Origin: Rhodobacter sp. SY28-1
GTDB lineage: Bacteria; Pseudomonadota; Alphaproteobacteria; Rhodobacterales; Rhodobacteraceae
Length of the DNA: 64,000 bases
Assembly: GCF_005222785.1 (NCBI RefSeq)
Contig: NZ_STGH01000001.1
Span: forward strand, 1,178,001-1,242,000
Direction: 5' to 3'
The position numbers and the translations under genes are program-made. This document shows positions 26,109-35,076 of this stretch, piece after piece; within the stretch, counting starts at the first letter, position 1; the number at the start of each line of letters is the position of its first letter. A model generated the notes under the pieces. That model saw only the letters and a list, made by a program, of their open reading frames with translations. It was not told the origin of the DNA and did no database searches.

Positions 26109-27125
26109 ATGAAAAAATCCGTATTCTTCGGCGCGCTCGCGGCCACCACTCTCGTCTCGGGAATGGCGCTGGCTGCCACCCTTGACGACGTCAAGGCGCG
26201 CGGCGAGCTTCTGTGCGGGTCGAACACCGGTCTGACCGGCTTCGGTTCGCCCGATGCCAGCGGCAACTGGTCCGGCTTTGACGTCGATCTGTGCCGCGCA
26301 GTTGCGGCAGCGGTTCTGGGCGATGCGAACAAGGTGAAGTTCGTGCCGACGACCGGCGAAACCCGCTTTACCGCGCTGCAGTCGGGCGAAGTCGACCTGC
26401 TGGTCCGCAACTCGACCTGGACCTTCTCGCGCGATACCGAACTGGCGCTGGATTTCGTCGCGGTGAACTACTACGACGGCCAGGGCTTCATGGTGAAGAA
26501 GGACCTCGGCGTTTCCTCGGCCAAGGAGCTTGATGGCGCCACCGTCTGCATCCAGACCGGCACCACCACGGAACTGAACCTCGCTGACTTCTTCAAGCAG
26601 AACAACATCAGCTACCAGCCGGTCACCGTGGCCGACGACTCGGAAGCGCAGCGCCAGTATCTGGCCGGGGCTTGCGACGCCTACACCACGGACGCCTCGG
26701 GCCTGGCCGCCAGCCGCGCGACCATGCCGGATGCGGAAAACCACGTCATCCTTCCGGAAATCATCTCGAAGGAACCGCTGGGCCCGGTCGTCCGCCATGG
26801 CGACAACCAGTGGGGCGACATCGTGCGCTGGACCTACTTCGCACTGCTTGTCGCTGAAGAAAAAGGCGTGACCGCGGCCAATGTCGAGGAAGTGCTGGCT
26901 TCGACCGCCGACGAGGAAGTCAAGCGTCTCCTCGGCGCTTCGGGCGACATGGGTGCGAAGATCGGCCTCGACAACGATGCCTTCAAGCGCTCCATTGCGG
27001 CCGTCGGCAACTACGGTGAGATCTTCGCCCGCAACATCGGCGAAGGCACCTCGATCAACCTGGCCCGCGGCCTGAACGCGCTGTGGACCCAGGGCGGTCT
27101 GCAGTACGCTCCGCCCTTCCGTTGA
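26109..27125 (+). CDS. aapJ: General L-amino-acid ABC transporter, periplasmic binding protein AapJ
   Basis: The 338-residue protein has a Sec signal peptide MKKSVFFGALAATTLVSGMA with cleavage after LA near residue 23. The mature part begins ATLDDVKARGELLCGSNTGL, a polar-amino-acid family-3 binding protein. FDVDLCRAVAAAVLGDANKV and GETRFTALQSGEVDLLVRNSTWT match the family. It is the first and probably most abundant product of aapJQMP; a stable hairpin follows it. Confidence 0.95.
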   Translation: MKKSVFFGALAATTLVSGMALAATLDDVKARGELLCGSNTGLTGFGSPDASGNWSGFDVDLCRAVAAAVLGDANKVKFVPTTGETRFTALQSGEVDLLVRNSTWTFSRDTELALDFVAVNYYDGQGFMVKKDLGVSSAKELDGATVCIQTGTTTELNLADFFKQNNISYQPVTVADDSEAQRQYLAGACDAYTTDASGLAASRATMPDAENHVILPEIISKEPLGPVVRHGDNQWGDIVRWTYFALLVAEEKGVTAANVEEVLASTADEEVKRLLGASGDMGAKIGLDNDAFKRSIAAVGNYGEIFARNIGEGTSINLARGLNALWTQGGLQYAPPFR

Positions 27126-27138
27126 TCCACAGGTCTTT

Positions 27139-27160
27139 GGGGGTGCCTTCGGGCGCCCCC
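27139..27160 (+). promoter_or_regulatory. Intercistronic hairpin after aapJ
   Basis: GGGGG-T-GCC, TTCG, GGC-G-CCCCC folds with a UUCG tetraloop (27139-27160) and is followed by GTTCCTTCTTC. It lies between the binding-protein gene and the permease gene, where such structures commonly stabilise the upstream message or attenuate the downstream part. Confidence 0.7.
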
Positions 27161-27255
27161 GTTCCTTCTTCAAGACAATAGACCCCGCCTGGCCTGAGGC
27201 TTGACCTCGCCGTCACCGGAAACTCGGGACTGCCAGCGGGAAACAGGGGGTAGCC

Positions 27256-28533
27256 ATGGCAATGGCAACGGACGTGCCGAAAGACGGCTTTCGGCTCTCG
27301 ATGCTTATCTACGATACGCGGTACCGATCCTACACGATCCAGCTGGTCGTGCTGGTGCTGTTTGCGCTGGCGGTTGCCTGGCTGCTGAGCAACACGGTGC
27401 AGAATCTGGCAGCGCGCGGGAAAGAGTTCAACTTCGGCTTTCTCTGGCAGCGCGCGGGCTATGACATTGGCCAGCAGCTGATCCCCTACACCAACGACAG
27501 CACGCATTTCCGCGCGCTTCTGGTGGGTCTGATCAACACGCTGGTGGTGGCCTTCTTCGGCTGCATCTTCGCGACGATCCTGGGCGTGCTGATCGGCGTC
27601 CTGCGGCTGTCGAAGAACTGGCTGGTCAGCCGGTTGATGACGATCTACGTCGAGATGTTCCGGAACGTGCCGCTGCTTCTGTGGATCCTGCTGTCCTATG
27701 TGATCCTGTCCGAGACGACGCCGCAGCCGCGCGATTTCCGCGTGACCGATGAGATGGCCGCAGCTGGGAAGGAACCTGCGGCAGCGATGATGCTGTTCGA
27801 CACGGTTGCCGTCACGAACCGGGGCACCAACATCCCGTCGCCGCTGTTCGAGCGCGGGCTGGGCACGTTGGATCTGGGCTTCCTGAGCCTGAACCTGACC
27901 TTCTGGGCCATTGTTGCGGTGATTGCGGGGTCGGTCTGGGTCAACCGTCGCATCCTGGCCAGCGCGCGCGCCACGCAAGAGGCGACGGGCGTCCGGCCGG
28001 TGACCTGGTGGAAGTCGATCTTGGTCCTGTTCGCGCCGTTGATCGCGCTTCTGATCGCGCTGGGCTTCCATCTGGAGATCCCGGAGCTGAAAGGCTTCAA
28101 CTTCGCGGGCGGCATCCTGGTGGCGCATTCCTTCACGGCGCTTCTAATCGCACTGACCCTGTACACCGCCGCATTCATCGCCGAGATCGTGCGGGCGGGG
28201 ATCATGGCGGTCAGCCGGGGGCAGTCCGAGGCGGCCTTTGCGCTGGGCCTGCGCCCGGGGCGGACGATGAACCTGATCATCCTGCCGCAGGCGCTGCGGG
28301 TCATCATCCCACCGCTGATCAGCCAATACCTGAACCTGACCAAGAACACCTCGCTGGGGATCGCGGTCAGCTATCTGGACCTGCGCGGCACGCTGGGCGG
28401 CATCACGCTGAACCAGACGGGTCGCGAGCTGGAGTGCATGCTTCTGATGATGCTGATCTACCTGACCATCAGCCTGACCATCTCGACGCTGATGAACATC
28501 TACAACAAGTCAGTCCAGCTGAAGGCGCGGTAA
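27256..28533 (+). CDS. aapQ: General L-amino-acid ABC transporter permease AapQ
   Basis: The 425-residue inner-membrane permease has an N-terminal helix near 30-50, then HisM-type helices and a large periplasmic-side insert. The EAA loop EAAFALGLRPGRTMNLIILP is near residue 330. The overall form, longer than simple amino-acid permeases, is typical of AapQ/BztB. It pairs with AapM, whose gene starts one base after this stop. Confidence 0.94.
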   Translation: MAMATDVPKDGFRLSMLIYDTRYRSYTIQLVVLVLFALAVAWLLSNTVQNLAARGKEFNFGFLWQRAGYDIGQQLIPYTNDSTHFRALLVGLINTLVVAFFGCIFATILGVLIGVLRLSKNWLVSRLMTIYVEMFRNVPLLLWILLSYVILSETTPQPRDFRVTDEMAAAGKEPAAAMMLFDTVAVTNRGTNIPSPLFERGLGTLDLGFLSLNLTFWAIVAVIAGSVWVNRRILASARATQEATGVRPVTWWKSILVLFAPLIALLIALGFHLEIPELKGFNFAGGILVAHSFTALLIALTLYTAAFIAEIVRAGIMAVSRGQSEAAFALGLRPGRTMNLIILPQALRVIIPPLISQYLNLTKNTSLGIAVSYLDLRGTLGGITLNQTGRELECMLLMMLIYLTISLTISTLMNIYNKSVQLKAR

Positions 28534-28534
28534 G

Positions 28535-29974
28535 ATGGCCATCGAGTTTTCCCGCAAAGACATGCTTCCGCCGCTGCCGCCGCCGGTCAGCGAACGGGGG
28601 GCCGTGAAATGGGCGCGCGAGAACCTGTTCTCGACGCCCCTGAACATCGCGTTGACCGTTCTGGGCGTGCTGGTCATCTTGTGGCTGGTCAAATCCGCGT
28701 TGCCCTGGTGGCTCAACTCGGTCTGGAACGCGTCCTCGCTGTCCGAGTGCCGTGCCATCGTCGAAGCTTCGGCAGGCGCAGGCGCGACCGGGGCCTGCTG
28801 GGCCATGCTTCGGGTTTGGTGGAGCGGCTTCATCTTCGGCTTCTACCCGAGCGCGGAATGGTGGCGCCCAATCCTGTCACTTGGCCTGTTGTTTGCCGCG
28901 TTGTCGCCCGCCCTGTTTGCTGGGCAGAAGCGCAACCTGACAATCGTGATCGCTGGGGCGGCGCTGTTCCTCGTCGTCGCGCTTTACCTTGCCGAAACTC
29001 CGGCGACCGCCTTTGTCCTTAGCATGGTGCTGATCCTTGGCCTTCTGGCCTTGGCGCAAGTGGCACCGGCCAAGCTTCTTTGGTTCACACTGATCTACCC
29101 CGCGCTGATGTTGTGGCTTCTGTGGGGCGGATCGGTCTGGTTGCCCATCGTGGGCATGGCGGGCTTTGGCGTCCTTTACTTCGTCTTCCGCCTCGCCTCG
29201 CCCTTCATTGGCCTGGCACCAGCGGCGGGGCTCGGCGTGGTTGCGGCGGCGCTGTGGTGGCTTTACATCGACGTTCCGGTCGTCAACCAGCTGCAGGGCC
29301 TGTTGCCCTTCGGCATCCCGTCGATCGATTCTGATGAGTTTGGCGGCTTCCTTCTTGCCACCGTCATCGGCGTGACCGCGATCACCTTCTCTTTGCCTAT
29401 CGGCATCCTGCTGGCGCTGGGCCGACAGTCGGACATGCTGATCGTCAAGACACTGTCGGTCGGGTTCATCGAGTTCATCCGGGGCGTGCCCCTGATCACG
29501 CTTCTCTTCACCGCCTCGCTTCTGCTGCAATACTTCCTGCCGCCGGGGACGAACTTCGACATCATCCTGCGCGTCATCATCCTGGTGACGTTCTTTGCGG
29601 CCGCCTATCTGGCCGAGGTGATCCGGGGCGGTCTGGCTGCGCTGCCGCGTGGCCAGTACGAGGCGGCGGATGCGCTGGGCCTGGACTACTGGCGTGCGCA
29701 GCGGCTGATCATCCTGCCGCAAGCGCTGAAGATCTCGATTCCGGCGATCGTCTCTACCTTCATCGGCCTGTTCAAGGACACCACGCTGGTGGGCCTGATC
29801 GGGCTGTACGAACCGCTCAAGGGTATTACCCAACTGGTTCGCGCCGACACCAACTGGAAGGGCATCTACTGGGAGCCCTATATCTTCGTGGGCGTCATCT
29901 TTTTTGTCATCTGCTTCGGCATGTCCCGGTACTCGATGTACCTGGAACGCAAGCTGAAGACCGATCATCGCTAA
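28535..29974 (+). CDS. aapM: General L-amino-acid ABC transporter permease AapM
   Basis: The 479-residue permease has an extended N-terminal region with several extra helices, then the HisM core. The EAA loop YEAADALGLDYWRAQRLIIL is near residue 375, and PAIVSTFIGLFKDTTLVGLI follows. The extra hydrophobic helices (about residues 110-240) are a known feature of AapM/BztC. It forms the heterodimeric channel with AapQ. Confidence 0.94.
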   Translation: MAIEFSRKDMLPPLPPPVSERGAVKWARENLFSTPLNIALTVLGVLVILWLVKSALPWWLNSVWNASSLSECRAIVEASAGAGATGACWAMLRVWWSGFIFGFYPSAEWWRPILSLGLLFAALSPALFAGQKRNLTIVIAGAALFLVVALYLAETPATAFVLSMVLILGLLALAQVAPAKLLWFTLIYPALMLWLLWGGSVWLPIVGMAGFGVLYFVFRLASPFIGLAPAAGLGVVAAALWWLYIDVPVVNQLQGLLPFGIPSIDSDEFGGFLLATVIGVTAITFSLPIGILLALGRQSDMLIVKTLSVGFIEFIRGVPLITLLFTASLLLQYFLPPGTNFDIILRVIILVTFFAAAYLAEVIRGGLAALPRGQYEAADALGLDYWRAQRLIILPQALKISIPAIVSTFIGLFKDTTLVGLIGLYEPLKGITQLVRADTNWKGIYWEPYIFVGVIFFVICFGMSRYSMYLERKLKTDHR

Positions 29975-29983
29975 GGGCACATC

Positions 29984-30751
29984 ATGGCAGAAGCAGCTAA
30001 AATGCAGGTCTCGGACGAGATTGCGATCCAGATCACCGGCATGAACAAGTGGTACGGTCAGTTCCACGTCTTGCGCGACATCAACATGACGGTGCAGCGG
30101 GGCGAGCGGATCGTGATCTGCGGGCCGTCGGGGTCGGGGAAATCGACGCTGATCCGCTGCATCAACCGGCTGGAGGAACACCAGCAGGGCCAGATCGTCG
30201 TGGACGGGACCGAGCTGACCAACGACCTGAAGAACATCGACAAGGTCCGGTCCGAGGTCGGGATGGTGTTCCAGCACTTCAACCTGTTCCCGCACCTCAC
30301 TATCCTGGAGAACCTGACGCTGGCGCCGATCTGGGTGCGCAAGGTGCCGAAGCGCGAGGCGGAAGAGACCGCGATGTACTTCCTGTCCAAGGTGAAGATC
30401 CCGGAACAGGCGCACAAGTATCCGGGTCAGCTGTCCGGCGGTCAGCAGCAGCGGGTGGCCATCGCGCGGTCGCTGTGCATGAAGCCGCGGATCATGCTGT
30501 TCGACGAGCCGACCTCGGCCCTTGACCCCGAGATGATCAAGGAAGTGCTGGATACGATGATCCAGCTGGCGCAGGAAGGCATGACCATGCTGTGCGTGAC
30601 GCACGAGATGGGGTTCGCCCAGGCGGTAGCGAACCGGGTGATCTTCATGGACCAGGGCCAGATCGTGGAGCAGAACGAGCCGAAGGAGTTCTTCAATAAC
30701 CCGAAGAGCGAGCGGACCAAGCTGTTCCTGAGCCAGATTCTGGGGCACTGA
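29984..30751 (+). CDS. aapP: General L-amino-acid ABC transporter ATPase AapP
   Basis: The 255-residue ATPase has Walker [10 protein letters not shown] near residue 47, Q-loop [12 protein letters not shown], signature [15 protein letters not shown] near 150 and Walker [14 protein letters not shown]. It energises uptake of many L-amino acids through AapQM. It starts 9 bases after aapM. A bidirectional terminator lies between it and the convergent aromatic operon. Confidence 0.96.
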   Translation: MAEAAKMQVSDEIAIQITGMNKWYGQFHVLRDINMTVQRGERIVICGPSGSGKSTLIRCINRLEEHQQGQIVVDGTELTNDLKNIDKVRSEVGMVFQHFNLFPHLTILENLTLAPIWVRKVPKREAEETAMYFLSKVKIPEQAHKYPGQLSGGQQQRVAIARSLCMKPRIMLFDEPTSALDPEMIKEVLDTMIQLAQEGMTMLCVTHEMGFAQAVANRVIFMDQGQIVEQNEPKEFFNNPKSERTKLFLSQILGH

Positions 30752-30786
30752 GCCTTTTGCGCGCTCGGTCTGATTGAGCAGAAATC

Positions 30787-30826
30787 AAAAGCCCCGTCGA
30801 GCACCGCCGGGGCTTTTGCATTTTTG
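30787..30826. terminator. Bidirectional terminator between aapP and the aromatic operon
   Basis: AAAAGCCCCG (30787-30796) and CGGGGCTTTT (30808-30817) form a 10-bp perfect stem with A runs on one side and T runs on the other, so it can serve both the plus-strand aap operon and the minus-strand catabolic operon. Confidence 0.88.
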
Positions 30827-30833
30827 GAGGCTG

Positions 30834-31703
30834 TCAGGTCGCAGTCCGCGACAGGACGAAGTCGAAGGCCACGTCCAGGAACGGGGTGTCGAAGCCTGCG
30901 GCCGGGTCGGCGGGGACCGGCTGGAACTTGGCCATCAGGCTTTCCTTCACCCCGAAGACCGCGTCCGAGCGGATGTAGGGATCGTCAGGGTCGAAGATGT
31001 GGGTGACGAGGCGGTCATAGCCCGGGGCCTCGACGATGTAGTGCAGGTGCGCGGGGCGATAGGGGTGGCGGCCGAGTTGGCGCAGGAGTTTCCCGACCGG
31101 GCCGTCGTCGGGGATCGGGTAGAATTTGGGCTTCACGCCGCGGAAGTGATAGCTGCCGTCCGCCCCAGTCCGGAACACGCCGCGCAGGTTGAAGTCGGGC
31201 TGGATGCCCTTTTGCTGGACGTCGTAGAAGCCTTCGTCATTGGCCTGCCAGACGTCGATCTTCGCGCCCGCGATGGGGTTGCCCTCGGTGTCGAGGATGC
31301 GGCCGTGGACGCGCATCGGCTCGCCCTTCTGGTCCAGACAGATGTTGGCGCCCATCGGCAGGTCCGGGGCGTCGGCGACGTGGAACGGACCGAGCACAGT
31401 CGACTCCGAAGCGCCCGAGGGTTTGCGGTTGTTAATCGCGTCGACCAGCATCGACAAGCCGAGGACGTCGGACAAGAGGATGAACTCCTGCCGCCAGTCG
31501 TTGCACATGTGGCCGGTGTCGGTGAGGAACATGATGGCCTTGAACCATTCCTCCTCGGTCGGTTCGATTTCCTTGACGGCGGCGTGGAGGTGCCGGATCA
31601 GGACCGCCATGACCTCGGCCAAACGGGCGTCCTTGGCGGCGGCGTTGCGGCTGATGACGACATCGGCGCTGTCGGCTTCGGTGAAAAATCCCTGTTCGGT
31701 CAT
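30834..31703 (-). CDS. Intradiol ring-cleavage dioxygenase, hydroxyquinol 1,2-dioxygenase type (copy 1)
   Basis: The 289-residue non-haem Fe(III) enzyme probably cleaves hydroxyquinol (1,2,4-trihydroxybenzene) to maleylacetate. The N-terminal dimerisation helices include EWFKAIMFLTDTGHMCNDWR. LGLSMLVDAINNRKPSGASE followed by TVLGPFHV matches the hydroxyquinol/catechol subtype. Iron ligands are visible as Tyr in EGFYDVQ and KFYPIP and as the two His in RPAHLHYIV. It is the last gene of the minus-strand operon, next to the flavin hydroxylase gene. Maleylacetate reductase in the same operon supports the assignment. Confidence 0.88.
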   Translation of the reverse strand: MTEQGFFTEADSADVVISRNAAAKDARLAEVMAVLIRHLHAAVKEIEPTEEEWFKAIMFLTDTGHMCNDWRQEFILLSDVLGLSMLVDAINNRKPSGASESTVLGPFHVADAPDLPMGANICLDQKGEPMRVHGRILDTEGNPIAGAKIDVWQANDEGFYDVQQKGIQPDFNLRGVFRTGADGSYHFRGVKPKFYPIPDDGPVGKLLRQLGRHPYRPAHLHYIVEAPGYDRLVTHIFDPDDPYIRSDAVFGVKESLMAKFQPVPADPAAGFDTPFLDVAFDFVLSRTAT

Positions 31704-31704
31704 G

Positions 31705-33462
31705 TCAGTGCCCCAGAATCTGTTTGAGGACGCGGGTCAGGTCGGCCTCAGAACTGGCCGAGGGCCCGGCGGCCCGCCAGGCGACGTGGTGGTCGGGGCG
31801 GACAAGGATACAACCCGCATCGCCAATCTCGCGCGCTTGCGCCCAGTCGCCGACGTGGTCTTCGTAGTCGCAGCGCGGGCCGATCTTCACGCAGCGGATG
31901 GGGAGGCCGAGCGTCTTTGTCGCCGCCTCTGCCGCAGCGATCCAAGCTTCGCCGCCGATGCCGGTCAGAAGCGTGAACTGCCCGTGGCCGGTCAGGTCCA
32001 GCGTGGAGTGCCGCCCGCCGTGACGGTCGTAGACCCAGGCATGGGGCAGACGCGCGCCGGGGTAGGTGGTGGCCTGATAGTACAGTTCCATGTCTGCGTT
32101 GGGCGCGGGCGGGGTCTGACCATCGCTCACCACGGCTGAGGAGGCGTAGCGCTGGTTCATCTCGACCCCGTGGCAGTCGAATTCGTACTTCTTGAACTCG
32201 ATGGCTTTGCGGAGTGCGGCGCGCTGGGCTTCGGCGGCGGGAGTGGCGTCGCAGCGGGCGGCCATGTTGCGCTGGATCTTTTCGTGGTCGACGCCGCCGT
32301 CCATGCCGAGGGCTTCGAAGATCGGACCGAATTCGGCGATCGACTGGTTGGCGCGGGTTACGATCTGGCGCGCGATGGGGGCGCGTTCGGCGCTGTAGCT
32401 GTCCAGCAGCTTGAGCGTCGCGTGACCCTTGATGACGGCGGCCAGCTTCCAGGCGAGGTTGAAGGCGTCCTGGATCGAGGTGTTGGACCCAAGGCCGTTA
32501 GACGGCGGATGCCGGTGGGCGGCGTCGCCCATGATGAAGGCGCGGCCCTTTTGCATGTGGGTGGCAAAGCAGTTGTTCACCGTCCAGGTGTTGGCGCTGA
32601 TGAGTTCGATCTCCAGGTCGGGCACGCCGACCAGCTGCCGGGCGACCTGGGTGGCCATGGCGGCATCGACGGTGGGGGCGGGCTGGTTGATGTCATAGCC
32701 CCAGACGATCAGCCATTCGTTCCAGGGCCGCACCATGCGGACGAGGCCCATGCCGATGCCGCCGACATCTGCGCCGGGCTGCATGACCCAGTAGAGAACC
32801 GAGGGCCGGTGGGCGACATAGCGCGACAGGTCGGCACGGAAGAGGATGTTCATCGACCCGCCGACACCCATCTTGCCTTCGAACGGCAGGCCAAGGTGTT
32901 CGGCCACCAGACTGTTGCCGCCATCTGCGCCGACAAGGTATTTCGACCGGATCACGACGTCTTTGCCGGTCAGCCGGTCGCGGCAGGTGGTGGTCACGCC
33001 GTCAGCGTCCTGCACATGGCTGAGGTATTCCGTGCTCATCCGGCTTTGCGCGCCGCTGGCGCAGGCGGTCTTGAAAAGGATCGGCTCCATGAAGGTCTGC
33101 GGCAGGTCGTTCATCTCACACGGAGAGGCGCGCAGGTGGCGGGCCTTGGATTCGGGGCTGGTGCCCCAGGACTGCATCCGGCCCAGTTCCTCACCCGCCA
33201 GGCTTTCGCAGAAGACGTTGTTGCCCATCAGTTCTTGATGCGTCGCATGCAGCATCGCCTCGGCCTCGACTTCGGGGCCAAGGTCGCGCAGGACCTCCAT
33301 CGTGCGCTGGTTGGTGATGTGGGCGCGGGGGGTGTTGGCCAGCCAGCGGTAGCGGTTCACGACCAGCACCTCGACCCCGTAGCGGGCGAGGAGGGCCGCT
33401 GTTGCCGACCCGGCAGGGCCGGTGCCGATGACAAGGACGTCGGTGGTAATATCGGCGGTCAT
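31705..33462 (-). CDS. FAD-dependent aromatic hydroxylase (PheA/TfdB family)
   Basis: The 585-residue flavoprotein monooxygenase has the N-terminal Rossmann motif VLVIGTGPAGSATAALLARY near residue 10, the second FAD motif GDAAHRHPPSNGLGSNTSIQ near 310, and a C-terminal thioredoxin-like domain (about 430-585). It resembles phenol or 2,4-dichlorophenol hydroxylases and resorcinol hydroxylase. With the adjacent hydroxyquinol dioxygenase, it most likely converts resorcinol or a substituted phenol to hydroxyquinol; the exact substrate is unknown. Confidence 0.88.
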   Translation of the reverse strand: MTADITTDVLVIGTGPAGSATAALLARYGVEVLVVNRYRWLANTPRAHITNQRTMEVLRDLGPEVEAEAMLHATHQELMGNNVFCESLAGEELGRMQSWGTSPESKARHLRASPCEMNDLPQTFMEPILFKTACASGAQSRMSTEYLSHVQDADGVTTTCRDRLTGKDVVIRSKYLVGADGGNSLVAEHLGLPFEGKMGVGGSMNILFRADLSRYVAHRPSVLYWVMQPGADVGGIGMGLVRMVRPWNEWLIVWGYDINQPAPTVDAAMATQVARQLVGVPDLEIELISANTWTVNNCFATHMQKGRAFIMGDAAHRHPPSNGLGSNTSIQDAFNLAWKLAAVIKGHATLKLLDSYSAERAPIARQIVTRANQSIAEFGPIFEALGMDGGVDHEKIQRNMAARCDATPAAEAQRAALRKAIEFKKYEFDCHGVEMNQRYASSAVVSDGQTPPAPNADMELYYQATTYPGARLPHAWVYDRHGGRHSTLDLTGHGQFTLLTGIGGEAWIAAAEAATKTLGLPIRCVKIGPRCDYEDHVGDWAQAREIGDAGCILVRPDHHVAWRAAGPSASSEADLTRVLKQILGH

Positions 33463-33487
33463 AGGGGTCCTCCTCGTTGGTCAGTCT

Positions 33488-34024
33488 TCAGGCCGGAATC
33501 CAGCCGTAGCGGGCAGTGTCCTTCCCGGCATAGTCGGGGTCGAGATAGATGAAGAGCCGGGTGATCTTGCCGTCCTTCACCGTAAAGCAGTCGCACCAGC
33601 GGCCCGCGCCCCATTTGGGCTGATCGGCCATCCAGGGTCCGTCGCGGTGTTCGCCTTCCGAGGTGCCTTCGACGGCAAAGCTGTCGGTGCCGTTCATGTA
33701 CCAGGTGAAGCCGTCATAGTGATGCTTGATCGACTTCAGCGTGCCGCCGACGTCGGAGAACATCTTGATGACCTCTTCCTTGCCCTTGGCCACGCCCCAT
33801 TTCGGGAAGAAGACCTCGGCATCGTCCGAGAAGTGGTCAAAGAGGCCAAGCCCTGTGGTGGGCGAGACGCCGCCCGCATCCAGCGACTTCAGATAGCTTT
33901 CCGCGACGGCCTTGCGGGCGGCATCATCGTCCTGCGCGGCGGCAGGGGCTGCGGCCATGGCGGCAAGCCCCACAGCCGTCCCGACAAGCGCGCCGCGGCG
34001 GGTCAGATCGATTGTGTCAGTCAT
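33488..34024 (-). CDS. Exported SnoaL/NTF2-like protein
   Basis: The 178-residue protein has a Tat-like leader (TRRGALVGTAVGLAAMAAAP, Ala-rich cleavage near residue 31) and an NTF2-fold domain (ARKAVAESYLKSLDAGG, WYMNGTDSFAVEGTSEGEHR, WCDCFTVKDGKITRLFIYLD). Such cone folds serve as binding proteins, cyclases or isomerases. Its place between the permease and hydroxylase genes suggests periplasmic handling of the aromatic substrate; no catalytic residues can be named. It overlaps the permease gene by 8 bases. Confidence 0.75.
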   Translation of the reverse strand: MTDTIDLTRRGALVGTAVGLAAMAAAPAAAQDDDAARKAVAESYLKSLDAGGVSPTTGLGLFDHFSDDAEVFFPKWGVAKGKEEVIKMFSDVGGTLKSIKHHYDGFTWYMNGTDSFAVEGTSEGEHRDGPWMADQPKWGAGRWCDCFTVKDGKITRLFIYLDPDYAGKDTARYGWIPA

Positions 34025-35075
34025 GCATTCCTCCCTTGGTTGCTGTGCCGGTTAGACGGCGTTGAACTGGAAAAAGCTGCAGCCCGGTCCGGTCGGAAAT
34101 CAGGCCCCAAAGGCCCCTGGGCGCAAAAAGCATGACCGCGATAGCGATCAGGCCGAGTGTCAGAAGATACCAGGCGCCGTAGTCGGCCAGTGCGGTTTGC
34201 AGGCCCCAGAAGACGAGGACGCCAAGGATCGGGCCCTCGATCCGGCCGATGCCGCCGATGACGACGATGAAGATGACATAGGCGGTCCAGTCGGTGACGC
34301 TGAATGCAGCGTCGGGCGAGATGCGGGCGGTCTGGACGTAGATCAGTGCGCCGGTAAGGCCGGTCATCACGGCGGCCACCAGGAAGACCGCCCAGCGGAC
34401 GCGGCGGGCGTCGACGCCGACGGATTTCGCGGCCTCGATGTTGTCGCGGACGGCGGCGAGGGCAAGGCCGAGCCGGCTGCGCAGAAGCGTGTAGATCGCG
34501 GCGATGGTCAGGACGGCAAGGGCGAGGGCAAGCCAGTAGGCGAGGATGTCGCGGGCGGCAGCCTCGCGCACCTCGAAAATGGTGCGGATGGTTTCGACGC
34601 CGATGATGTCCGACGTCGCTTCACGCGGAAGGCTGGTGCCGGTGCCGCCGCCGAGGGCCTTCCATTGCGCGATCAGCAGGCGGGTGACCTCGGCGATGAC
34701 CCAGGTGCCGATGGCGAAATAGGCGCCCTGCAGACGGAAGGCGAAGAAGGCGGTCGGGATGGCGAGGGCGAGGGCCGCGATCCCGCCCAAGGGGATGGCG
34801 AGGACGGGGTCGATGCCCCAGAGGATGACGCCCGCGAACATGGCATAGGCGCCGATGCCGACAAAGGCCTGCTGGCCGACGCTGACCATTCCGCCGTAAC
34901 CGGCGAGGAGGTTCCACAGCTGGGCGAGGGTCAGCATGGTCAGGATGAAGAACAGGTCCTGGATCAGGCTGCGTGAGGCGACGGCGGGAAGTGCCATGGC
35001 GCCTGCGATCAGGATCAGGGCAAGGATGCCGGTGATCGTGCCTGCGCGGGTGCGGGTGGTGGCGGTGACGGTCAT
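34017..35075 (-). CDS. Branched-chain-type ABC transporter permease (LivM family), aromatic operon
   Basis: The 352-residue permease has about ten hydrophobic helices. The family landmarks GYGGMVSVGQQAFVGIGAYA near residue 60 and FSVTDWTAYVIFIVVIGGIG near 260 are present. It pairs with the LivH-type protein encoded immediately upstream. Its operon context suggests import of an aromatic acid or phenol rather than branched-chain amino acids. Confidence 0.9.
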   Translation of the reverse strand: MTVTATTRTRAGTITGILALILIAGAMALPAVASRSLIQDLFFILTMLTLAQLWNLLAGYGGMVSVGQQAFVGIGAYAMFAGVILWGIDPVLAIPLGGIAALALAIPTAFFAFRLQGAYFAIGTWVIAEVTRLLIAQWKALGGGTGTSLPREATSDIIGVETIRTIFEVREAAARDILAYWLALALAVLTIAAIYTLLRSRLGLALAAVRDNIEAAKSVGVDARRVRWAVFLVAAVMTGLTGALIYVQTARISPDAAFSVTDWTAYVIFIVVIGGIGRIEGPILGVLVFWGLQTALADYGAWYLLTLGLIAIAVMLFAPRGLWGLISDRTGLQLFPVQRRLTGTATKGGMHD

Positions 35076-35076
35076 G

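Noticed and set aside
28877-30748. A 623-codon minus-strand open frame opposite aapM and aapP
   Set aside because: Its translation is Gln/Asp/Arg-rich without domains; the plus-strand genes have complete ABC transporter motifs.
32170-33552. A 460-codon plus-strand open frame opposite the flavin hydroxylase gene
   Set aside because: The minus-strand gene has both FAD motifs; the plus-strand translation is Gly/Val/His-rich with no recognisable motif.
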